Shown here: piece by piece, positions 54,909-64,000 of the stretch
How positions within the stretch are numbered: the first letter of the stretch is position 1
How the letters are laid out: every line of letters starts with the position of its first letter
From: Kitasatospora cheerisanensis KCTC 2395
GTDB lineage: Bacteria; Actinomycetota; Actinomycetes; Streptomycetales; Streptomycetaceae
DNA length: 64,000 nt
Assembly: GCF_000696185.1 (NCBI RefSeq)
Contig: NZ_KK853997.1
Span: 5,744,149-5,808,148, forward strand
Direction: 5' to 3'
Position numbers and translations under genes: made by a program
The notes under the pieces: model-generated
What the model was told of the DNA's origin: nothing
Seen by the model: only the letters and a program-made list of their open reading frames with translations
Database searches by the model: none

Positions 54909-54958
54909 GCATGCGCGAGGGCCCCCGCCGAAGCCTCGGCGGGGGCCCTCGCGCATGC
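54909..54958. terminator. Bidirectional terminator, terC / MBL-fold gene
   Basis: A perfect 23-bp stem (54909-54931 with 54936-54958) and a 4-nt loop, lying between convergent stops only 51 bp apart. Confidence 0.9.
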
Positions 54959-55612
54959 TCACCAGCCGCGCTCGCGCCACTCCGGCAGGTGCGGGCGCTC
55001 GGCGCCCAGGGTGGTGTCGCCGCCGTGGCCCGGGTAGACCCAGGTCTCGTCCGGGAGGACGTCGAAGATCTTCTCGTTGACGTCCCGGTACAGCGAGTCG
55101 AACGCGGCCGCGTCGCCCCAGGTGTTGCCCACCCCGCCCGGGAACAGGCAGTCGCCGGTGAACAGGTGCGGGTGGCCCTGCGGGTCGTCGTAGACCAGCA
55201 CGATCGCGCCGGGGGTGTGGCCGACCAGGTGGCGGACCGTCAGCTCGATCTGCCCGAACCGGAGCACCGAGCCGTCCTCCAGCGCGACGTCGGTGGGCAC
55301 GTCGATGCCCTCCGCGTCGATCCGGCCGGCCGCGGTGCGCGCCCCGGTCGCGGCGACCACCTCGGACAGCGCGGCCCAGTGGTCGCGGTGCCGGTGGGTG
55401 GTGACCACCACGGCCAGCCGGCTGCCCACGGTCTCCAGCAGCACCGGGGCGTCGGCAGCCGCGTCGATCAGCAGCTGCTCGTCGGTGGCCCGGCAGCGCA
55501 GCAGGTAGGCGTTGTTGTCGTACGGCCCGACCGCCACCTTGGTGATGATCAGGTGGGCCAGCTCCCGGACGTCCGGCGCGCCGCCGACCTTGACCGCTCC
55601 GTGGTACGTCAT
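54959..55612 (-). CDS. Metallo-beta-lactamase-fold hydrolase (glyoxalase II-like)
   Basis: 217 residues from ATG 55612 with GAGGAG upstream. The metal site is [11 protein letters not shown] (HxHxDH), with further ligands in [29 protein letters not shown] and [10 protein letters not shown]. The arrangement is that of hydroxyacylglutathione-hydrolase-like and persulfide-type MBL enzymes. In an actinomycete the thiol would be mycothiol rather than glutathione. It lies downstream of the mycothiol-dependent-isomerase-family gene on the same strand, 47 bp away, supporting a joint role in thiol conjugate or electrophile metabolism. Confidence 0.85.
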   Translation of the reverse strand: MTYHGAVKVGGAPDVRELAHLIITKVAVGPYDNNAYLLRCRATDEQLLIDAAADAPVLLETVGSRLAVVVTTHRHRDHWAALSEVVAATGARTAAGRIDAEGIDVPTDVALEDGSVLRFGQIELTVRHLVGHTPGAIVLVYDDPQGHPHLFTGDCLFPGGVGNTWGDAAAFDSLYRDVNEKIFDVLPDETWVYPGHGGDTTLGAERPHLPEWRERGW

Positions 55613-55659
55613 CACGCCGCTCCTCGCTGTCGCTGGGGGTGTCCCGTCAACCGGCACCA

Positions 55660-56412
55660 TCATCCCATCGGGGGGAGCTCGGGCAGCGAGGTGCGCGCGT
55701 CGACCAGGCCCTCGTGGCCGCGGTGCACCTGCAGGCCGTCGCCGTTCGAACGGCCGGACAGCCAGCCGGTGAGCGCCCGCACCGGCCCCTCGGCGACCAG
55801 CTGCGGCTCGCCGTCGCCGCCGAGCCGGGCCTCCAGGCCGGCGTCCTCGGCGACCAGCCGGACCGCGGGGAGGCCGTCGAGCGCGCCGAAGTGCGCTCCC
55901 AGGCGGCGGAACTCGGCGATCGCGAACGGCTCCGGCCAGTGCGCCGGGGTGTAGCCGGCGTTCAGGTCGACGTGGTGGTACTCCAGCTCGGCCAGCCGCT
56001 TCCCGGGCAGCTGCCAGGCCGGGAAGGTGTAGCCGGAGCGGTGGGTGAGGACGGTCTGCCAGTGCTCGGGGGCGAGCTCCCGGGCGGCGTCCACGAACCG
56101 CTGCTGGCTGTCGCGGATGTCGGCCAGCTGCACGTCCAGCGGCCGGCCGGAGCCGGCCTCGATGTCGGCGTCCCGGGCGGCCGGGCTGGCGTACTGGGGA
56201 AGGTTCTCGCCGGTGCGGGCGTTGGACAGGAGGATCACCAGGGAGTCCGCGTTGCGGGCGAGGTGCGTCAGCACGTGGCCGCGGGTCCAGCCCGGCAGGC
56301 CGGACGGTTCGAACACCTCGTCGGGCTTCAGCTCGGCCAGGGTGTGCAGCAGGATCTCGGTGCTCTCGACAGTGGCCCGCAGCTGCTCGGCCGCGGTGGT
56401 CGCGTCGCTCAT
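55660..56412 (-). CDS. Maleylpyruvate isomerase family mycothiol-dependent enzyme
   Basis: 250 residues. It has the MDMPI_N / DinB-like helical fold with the metal-binding triad: His in [18 protein letters not shown], then Glu and His in [18 protein letters not shown]-terminal MDMPI_C-like domain ([26 protein letters not shown]) follows. Such enzymes use mycothiol with a divalent metal to isomerise or conjugate electrophiles; the substrate cannot be assigned. ATG 56412 or GTG nearby. It is upstream of and probably co-transcribed with the MBL-fold gene, and divergent from uvrA. Confidence 0.88.
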   Translation of the reverse strand: MSDATTAAEQLRATVESTEILLHTLAELKPDEVFEPSGLPGWTRGHVLTHLARNADSLVILLSNARTGENLPQYASPAARDADIEAGSGRPLDVQLADIRDSQQRFVDAARELAPEHWQTVLTHRSGYTFPAWQLPGKRLAELEYHHVDLNAGYTPAHWPEPFAIAEFRRLGAHFGALDGLPAVRLVAEDAGLEARLGGDGEPQLVAEGPVRALTGWLSGRSNGDGLQVHRGHEGLVDARTSLPELPPMG

Positions 56413-56498
56413 CGGATGGTGCCTTTCGACGGTCGGTGGAGCGGTTCAAGGCGGTTCGGGGTGCTTCTCGACAGGGCCCGGGCCGTTGCCAGGACCGG

Positions 56499-56521
56499 CT
56501 GTCAGTCGTTGACGCTACCGT
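56499..56521 (+). promoter_or_regulatory. PafBC-type element upstream of uvrA
   Basis: CTGTCAGTC - 8 nt - TACCGT matches TTGTCRGTG-N8-TANNNT at 7 of 9 upstream positions with exact spacing. It would leave a leader of about 135 nt before GTG 56662. Confidence 0.5.
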
Positions 56522-56567
56522 CGGGCGCGGGTGCCGTTCACTCGTCCGGGTGGACCCCGCTGGACAG

Positions 56568-56582
56568 GTTCGATATTCGAAC
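56568..56582. promoter_or_regulatory. Inverted repeat in the uvrA leader
   Basis: GTTCGA-TAT-TCGAAC, a 6-bp dyad with a 3-bp centre. The half-sites point outward relative to a LexA box. A TACGCT at 56594 just downstream may be a second promoter. Confidence 0.4.
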
Positions 56583-56661
56583 TGATGAGCTAGTACGCTG
56601 GCGGGCGCATCCTGGAAGAAGCAGACCTCACATTTCGACCCGGAGAAAGGCGCCAGTTACT

Positions 56662-59538
<2,877 letters not shown>

Positions 59539-59555
59539 CCGAAGGGTTGGCCGGA

Positions 59556-59589
59556 ACCGCCCGGGGAGTCGCCAGGCTCCCCGGGCGGT
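59556..59589 (+). terminator. Terminator after uvrA
   Basis: A 13-bp stem (59556-59568 with 59577-59589) and an 8-nt loop, followed by a GTGTTGTG stretch. Confidence 0.8.
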
Positions 59590-59643
59590 CCGTGTTGTGC
59601 GTGCTAGGTTGCTGGCGCCCTTCCCCGCACCGAGGAGTTCCCG

Positions 59644-60060
59644 ATGTCCGAGCCCGTCGCGTCCCGCCGTACCGTCCTCTGCTGCGCGGCCGTCGCGCTG
59701 GCCGGTGCCACGGCGGCCGGCTGTTCGTCGAACGGCGGCGGCAAGGAGGCGGCCAAGTCCGCCGGCCCGATCGACCTCGGCAGCGCGGCGGACGTCCCGG
59801 TGGGCGGCGGCAAGGTGTACCGGGAGCAGGCCGTGGTCGTGACGCAGCCGACCGCAGGCCAGTACAAGGCGTTCAGCGCGAAGTGCACGCACGCCGGGTG
59901 CCTGGTCAACGGCGTGGTCAAGGAGCAGATCCAGTGCCTGTGCCACGGCAGCCGGTTCGGCATCTCCGACGGCGCGGTGCAGGACGGGCCGGCGCCGAAG
60001 CCGCTGCCCGAGTACCAGGTCGCGGTGCAGAACGGAAACCTCCAGGTCACCAAGGCCTGA
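59644..60060 (+). CDS. Rieske [2Fe-2S] lipoprotein
   Basis: 138 residues. The N-terminus SRRTVLCCAAVALAGATAAGC has a twin-Arg and a lipobox (Cys27), suggesting Tat export and lipidation. The Rieske cluster site is CTHAGC (Cys81, His83) and CLCHGSRF (Cys98, His101), with Cys86 and Cys100 as the stabilising disulfide pair. It is an extracytoplasmic electron carrier with no oxygenase or cytochrome bc gene nearby, so its partner is unknown. It lies between uvrA and uvrC. Confidence 0.92.
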   Translation: MSEPVASRRTVLCCAAVALAGATAAGCSSNGGGKEAAKSAGPIDLGSAADVPVGGGKVYREQAVVVTQPTAGQYKAFSAKCTHAGCLVNGVVKEQIQCLCHGSRFGISDGAVQDGPAPKPLPEYQVAVQNGNLQVTKA

Positions 60061-60129
60061 CGGCCGGCCGGCAGCGGGCCGCAGGGCCTGCCCGGTAGGA
60101 GGTGTCCGACTGACGGCGCGCGCACCGCA

Positions 60130-60152
60130 CTGTCACCCGCAGTCGGTACGGT
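60130..60152 (+). promoter_or_regulatory. PafBC-type element of uvrC
   Basis: CTGTCACCC - 8 nt - TACGGT keeps the TGTC core, exact 8-nt spacing and TANNNT -10, but diverges in the last three upstream bases. The -10 ends 6 nt before ATG 60159; leaderless. Confidence 0.5.
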
Positions 60153-60158
60153 AGGGGC

Positions 60159-62162
60159 ATGGCTGACCCGTCCACCTACCGACCGGCTCCGGGGGCGATC
60201 CCGCTCTCGCCCGGGGTGTACAAGTTCCGTGACGCGCACGGGCGGGTCATCTACGTGGGCAAGGCGAAGAGCCTGCGCCAGCGCCTGTCCTCGTACTTCC
60301 AGGACGTCGCCAACCTGCACCCGCGCACCGCGACGATGGTGACCACCGCGGCGTCGGTGGAGTGGACGGTGGTGTCCACCGAGGTCGAGGCGCTGCAGCT
60401 GGAGTACTCCTGGATCAAGGAGTTCGACCCGCGGTTCAACGTCAAGTACCGCGACGACAAGAGCTACCCGGAGCTCGCGGTCACCCTGAACGAGGAGTTC
60501 CCGCGGGTCCAGGTGATGCGCGGCGCGCACAAGAAGGGCGTGCGCTACTTCGGCCCGTACGGGCACGCGTGGGCGATCCGCGAGACGGTCGACCTGCTGC
60601 TGCGGGTGTTCCCGGTGCGGACCTGCTCGAACGGCGTGTTCAAGCGCGCCCAACAGGTCGGCCGCCCCTGCCTGTTGGGCTACATCGGGAAGTGCGCGGC
60701 GCCCTGCGTCGGCCGGGTCACCGCCGACGAGCACCGCGAACTCGCCGAGGAGTTCTGCGACTTCATGGCCGGCCGGACGGGCAACTACCTGCGGCGCCTG
60801 GAGGCGCAGATGCAGGAGGCCGCCGCCGACATGGAGTACGAGAAGGCGGCCCGGCTGCGCGACGACCTGGGGGCGCTGCGCCGCGCCATGGAGAAGAACG
60901 CGGTGGTGCTGGCCGACGGCACCGACGCCGACCTGCTCGCCCTCGCCGAGGACGAACTCGAGGCGGCCGTGCAGATCTTCCACGTCCGCGGCGGCCGGGT
61001 GCGCGGCCAGCGCGGCTGGGTCACCGACAAGGTCGAGGACGTGGACACGGCCGGCCTGGTCGAGCACGCGCTGCAGCAGCTGTACGGCGCGGGCACCGAG
61101 CCGGTGCCGCGCGAGGTGCTGGTCCCGGCGGTGCCGGAGGAGGCCGTCCGGGAGTGGCTGTGCACGCTGCGCGGCTCCCAGGTCGACCTGCGGGTGCCGC
61201 AGCGCGGCGACAAGAAGGACCTGATGGAGACGGTCCAGCGCAACGCCCAGCAGGCGCTGGCGCTGCACAAGACCAAGCGCGCCTCGGACCTGACCACCCG
61301 CAGCCGGGCGCTCCAGGAGATCGCCGACGCACTGGAGTTGGACTCGGTGCCGCTGCGGATCGAGTGCTTCGACATCTCGCACCTCCAGGGCGAGGACGTG
61401 GTGGCCTCGATGGTGGTGTTCGAGGACGGCCTGGCCCGCAAGAGCGAGTACCGCCGGTTCCAGATCAAGGGCTTCGAGGGCCAGGACGACGTCCGCTCGA
61501 TGCACGAGGTGATCAGCCGCCGCTTCCGCCGCTACCTCCAGGAGCGCGAGCAGACCGGCGAGTGGGCCGTCCCGGAGGAAGTGCCGGACGGCGACGAGGC
61601 GTTGACCGACGAGAACGGCCGCCCCAAGCGCTTCGCGTACCCGCCGCAGCTGCTGGTGGTCGACGGCGGGCAGCCGCAGGTCGCGGCGGCGCAGCGGGCG
61701 CTGGCCGAACTCGGCATCGACGACGTCGCGGTGTGCGGCCTGGCGAAGCGCCTGGAGGAGGTGTGGCTGCCCGGGCAGGACGACCCGGTGGTGCTGCCGC
61801 GCTCCAGCGAGGGCCTGTACCTGCTGCAGCGGGTCCGCGACGAGGCGCACCGCTTCGCCATCGGCTACCAGCGTTCCAAGCGGGCCAAGCGGCTCACGGC
61901 GGGGGAACTGGACTCCGTCCCCGGCCTCGGAGAGACTCGCCGCCGGGCCCTGCTGAAGCACTTCGGTTCGCTGAAGAAGCTGCGGGCGGCCACCGTCGAC
62001 GAGCTGTGCGAAGTCCCGGGCATCGGGCGCCGGACCGCCGAGACTGTTGCCGCAGCCTTGGCCTCCCGTACACCTGCCGCATTCGCGGTCAACACCGCGA
62101 CCGGCGAGATCATCGAAGACAGCACCGCCACAGCAGTACCGAGAAGCGGGGAAGAGACGTGA
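60159..62162 (+). CDS. uvrC: Excinuclease ABC subunit C
   Basis: A 667-residue endonuclease making both incisions in nucleotide-excision repair. The N-terminal GIY-YIG domain has [25 protein letters not shown]. The UVR motif ([21 protein letters not shown], about 225-246) binds UvrB. The RNase H-like C-terminal nuclease has [20 protein letters not shown] and [12 protein letters not shown] double helix-hairpin-helix ([19 protein letters not shown] and [16 protein letters not shown]) follows. Overlaps rapZ by 4 bp, so uvrC-rapZ-yvcK are probably one transcript. Confidence 0.97.
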   Translation: MADPSTYRPAPGAIPLSPGVYKFRDAHGRVIYVGKAKSLRQRLSSYFQDVANLHPRTATMVTTAASVEWTVVSTEVEALQLEYSWIKEFDPRFNVKYRDDKSYPELAVTLNEEFPRVQVMRGAHKKGVRYFGPYGHAWAIRETVDLLLRVFPVRTCSNGVFKRAQQVGRPCLLGYIGKCAAPCVGRVTADEHRELAEEFCDFMAGRTGNYLRRLEAQMQEAAADMEYEKAARLRDDLGALRRAMEKNAVVLADGTDADLLALAEDELEAAVQIFHVRGGRVRGQRGWVTDKVEDVDTAGLVEHALQQLYGAGTEPVPREVLVPAVPEEAVREWLCTLRGSQVDLRVPQRGDKKDLMETVQRNAQQALALHKTKRASDLTTRSRALQEIADALELDSVPLRIECFDISHLQGEDVVASMVVFEDGLARKSEYRRFQIKGFEGQDDVRSMHEVISRRFRRYLQEREQTGEWAVPEEVPDGDEALTDENGRPKRFAYPPQLLVVDGGQPQVAAAQRALAELGIDDVAVCGLAKRLEEVWLPGQDDPVVLPRSSEGLYLLQRVRDEAHRFAIGYQRSKRAKRLTAGELDSVPGLGETRRRALLKHFGSLKKLRAATVDELCEVPGIGRRTAETVAAALASRTPAAFAVNTATGEIIEDSTATAVPRSGEET

Positions 62163-63043
62163 CTGTGTCCAACGGGGGAGAGAGCACCCCCGAGCTGGTG
62201 ATCATCTCCGGCATGTCCGGGGCGGGCCGCTCCACCGCGGCCAAGTGCCTGGAGGACCTCGGCTGGTTCGTGGTCGACAACCTGCCGCCGGCGCTGATCC
62301 CCACCATGGTCGACCTGGGGGCCCGCTCGCAGGGCGCGGTGCCGCGGATCGGCGTGGTCGTCGACGTGCGCGGCCGCACCTTCTTCGACGACCTGCTGAC
62401 CTCGCTGGAGGAGCTGGAGAAGCGCGGCGTCCGGCTGCGGGTGGTGTTCCTGGACTCCTCCGACGACGCCCTGGTGCGCCGCTTCGAGTCGGTGCGCCGC
62501 CCGCACCCGCTGCAGGCCGACGGCCGGATCGTCGACGGCATCGCCCAGGAGCGCGAGCTGCTGCGCGAACTGCGCGGCGAGGCCGACCTGGTGGTCGACA
62601 CCTCGAACCTCAACGTGCACCAGCTGCGCGCCAAGATGGACGCCCAGTTCGCCGGCCAGGACGAGCCGGAGCTGCGCGCCACCGTGATGTCCTTCGGCTT
62701 CAAGTACGGCCTGCCGGTCGACGCCGACCTGGTCGTGGACTGCCGCTTCCTGCCCAACCCGCACTGGGTGCCCGAGCTGCGGGCCCGTACCGGAACCGAC
62801 CCGGACGTGGCAGAGTACGTGTTCCAGCAGCCCGGCGCGCAGCCGTTCCTGGACGGCTACACCGAGCTGCTGCGGATCATCACCGAGGGCTACCGGCGCG
62901 AAGGGAAGCGCTACATGACGCTTGCCGTAGGCTGCACCGGAGGCAAGCACCGCAGCGTCGCGATGTCCGAGCAGCTGACGAAGCGTCTGATCGCGGACGG
63001 GGTCGAGACGGTGCTGGTCCACCGGGACATGGGCCGGGAGTAG
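62159..63043 (+). CDS. rapZ: RNase adapter protein RapZ (YvcJ family P-loop protein)
   Basis: 294 residues from GTG 62159 (GTGA overlap with uvrC). The P-loop [21 protein letters not shown], the [11 protein letters not shown] segment and the C-terminal [19 protein letters not shown] are family hallmarks. In enterobacteria RapZ controls amino-sugar synthesis through sRNA decay; in Gram-positives the homologue YvcJ binds nucleotides and the gene cluster rapZ-yvcK-whiA is conserved. Here yvcK follows 61 bp downstream, as expected. Confidence 0.95.
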   Translation: MTVSNGGESTPELVIISGMSGAGRSTAAKCLEDLGWFVVDNLPPALIPTMVDLGARSQGAVPRIGVVVDVRGRTFFDDLLTSLEELEKRGVRLRVVFLDSSDDALVRRFESVRRPHPLQADGRIVDGIAQERELLRELRGEADLVVDTSNLNVHQLRAKMDAQFAGQDEPELRATVMSFGFKYGLPVDADLVVDCRFLPNPHWVPELRARTGTDPDVAEYVFQQPGAQPFLDGYTELLRIITEGYRREGKRYMTLAVGCTGGKHRSVAMSEQLTKRLIADGVETVLVHRDMGRE

Positions 63044-63104
63044 CGGCCGGGAACCCCCCGTACCGCCGCCCCGGCCGAGCACGAGACAGGAACATGGGGT
63101 CGGC

Positions 63105-64000
63105 GTGACGGGATACGTGCCAGCGCGGCAGCAGCTCCGGACCAGACCTGCCGAGCGGTCCGCCGCACCGCGCCCCGGCGCGCCGAAGATCGCCGCGCTG
63201 GGCGGCGGCCAGGGGCTGTCCGCGTCGCTGTCCGCGCTGCGCCGGCTCACCACCGAGCTGACCGCCGTGGTCACCGTCGCCGACGACGGCGGCTCCAGCG
63301 GCCGGCTCCGCGCCGAGCTCGGCGTGCTCCCGCCCGGCGACCTGCGCAAGGCGCTGGCCGCGCTGTGCGGCGACGACGACTGGGGCCGCACCTGGTCCGA
63401 GGTGATCCAGCAGCGCTTCACCGGCACCGGCGAGCTCGGCGGCCACGCGGTCGGCAACCTGCTGATCGTCGCGCTGTGGGAGAAGCTCGGCGACCCGGTC
63501 GAGGCGCTGAACTGGGTCGGCCGGCTGCTGAACGTGCAGGGCCGGGTGCTGCCGATGTCCGCCGTCCCGCTGGACATCGAGGCGCAGGTCCGCGGCCACG
63601 ACCCGCTGCGGCCCGGCGAGGTGACCGCGGTGCGCGGCCAGGCCTCGGTCGCGGTCACCCCCGGCACCGTGCAGTCGATCCGGCTGCTCCCGGACGGGCC
63701 GCCGGCCGTCCCGGAGGCCGTGCAGGCCGTCCTGGAGGCGGACTGGGTGGTGCTCGGCCCCGGCTCCTGGTTCACCAGCGTGCTGCCGCACCTGCTGGTG
63801 CCGGACCTGGCCAAGGCCCTCACCGAGACCCGGGCCCGCCGGCTGCTCACCCTCAACCTGGCCCCGCAGCCCGGCGAGACCGAGGGCTTCACCCCGCAGC
63901 GCCACCTGGAGGTGATCGCCGACCACGCCCCCGAGCTGGCCGTGGATGCGATCCTGGTGGATGAGCGGGCCGTCAGCGGAGGAGCTTTCGGGCTCGCCGA
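63105..64000 (+). CDS. yvcK: Gluconeogenesis factor YvcK / CofD-like protein (3'-truncated)
   Basis: The first 298 residues of a roughly 330-340-residue protein; the window ends before the stop. GTG 63105 is the only good start, since the ATG at 63094 hits a stop within five codons. The N-terminal nucleotide-binding loop KIAALGGGQGLSASLSAL is followed by VVTVADDGGSSGRLR, GELGGHAVGNLLIVAL, VLGPGSWFTSVLPHLLVPDL. The family binds UDP-sugars and influences cell-wall and carbon metabolism; in actinobacteria its signalling role depends on phosphorylation. whiA is expected next. Confidence 0.93.
   Translation, partial: MTGYVPARQQLRTRPAERSAAPRPGAPKIAALGGGQGLSASLSALRRLTTELTAVVTVADDGGSSGRLRAELGVLPPGDLRKALAALCGDDDWGRTWSEVIQQRFTGTGELGGHAVGNLLIVALWEKLGDPVEALNWVGRLLNVQGRVLPMSAVPLDIEAQVRGHDPLRPGEVTAVRGQASVAVTPGTVQSIRLLPDGPPAVPEAVQAVLEADWVVLGPGSWFTSVLPHLLVPDLAKALTETRARRLLTLNLAPQPGETEGFTPQRHLEVIADHAPELAVDAILVDERAVSGGAFGLA

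Noticed and set aside
56568-56582. LexA/SOS box before uvrA
   Set aside because: The dyad is GTTCGA...TCGAAC, whereas the actinobacterial SOS box is CGAAC-N4-GTTCG; half-site orientation is reversed.

Overview
The window is high-GC actinobacterial chromosome. Very strong G/C bias at third codon positions, many GTG/TTG starts, mycothiol-type enzymes, a class E sortase signal, a ROK regulator beside a xylose-type ABC transporter and a coproporphyrin-dependent heme branch all point to Streptomycetaceae (Streptomyces or Kitasatospora). There are about 46 protein genes; no rRNA, tRNA, CRISPR array, insertion sequence or prophage was seen. Most of the window looks like conserved core chromosome.

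Layout. 0-10 kb: end of a sortase-anchored surface protein, an MscS channel, an HNH nuclease (frameshifted), a large GH84-like glycosidase, malQ, two small membrane or exported proteins and a secreted polysaccharide-lyase-like protein. 10-15 kb: an extracytoplasmic electron-transfer module (ferric-reductase-like protein, FMN-binding protein, ApbE) divergent from a two-component system. 15-25 kb: pepN, a ROK regulator, xylFGH-type transporter and dxs. 25-34 kb: a GT39-like membrane glycosyltransferase, two broken small genes, fatty-acid oxidation genes (fadB/fadA types), RNase D-like protein and an orphan response regulator. 33.7-39 kb: DUF3000, hemE, a DUF4349 lipoprotein, hemG/hemY and hemQ. 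39-43 kb: the most intriguing locus, an operon with a DUF692 (MNIO) enzyme, a small partner and two TIGR04222 membrane proteins, one ending in a Cys/His/Gly/Ser repeat tail that looks like an MNIO substrate. 43-49.5 kb: double-GNAT protein, an Mrr nuclease-TerD fusion, msrB, murC, a USP-like protein and a RibD-type reductase. 49.7-64 kb: zapE-like ATPase, uvrB, terD, terC behind a yybP-ykoY (manganese) riboswitch, a metallo-beta-lactamase-fold protein, a mycothiol-dependent-isomerase-family protein, uvrA, a Rieske lipoprotein, uvrC, rapZ and yvcK (cut by the window end).

Themes. uvrA, uvrB and uvrC all carry an upstream element of the form TGTC(A/G)...N8...TANNNT, like the LexA-independent (PafBC-type) DNA-damage promoter, and in uvrB and uvrC it sits at leaderless distance. 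About ten genes have a TANNNT-like box 6-9 nt before the start codon, implying frequent leaderless transcripts. Near-perfect hairpins separate most convergent gene pairs. Six genes are broken by frameshifts in GC-rich runs, most of them explained by one missing base, so the assembly probably contains indel errors.
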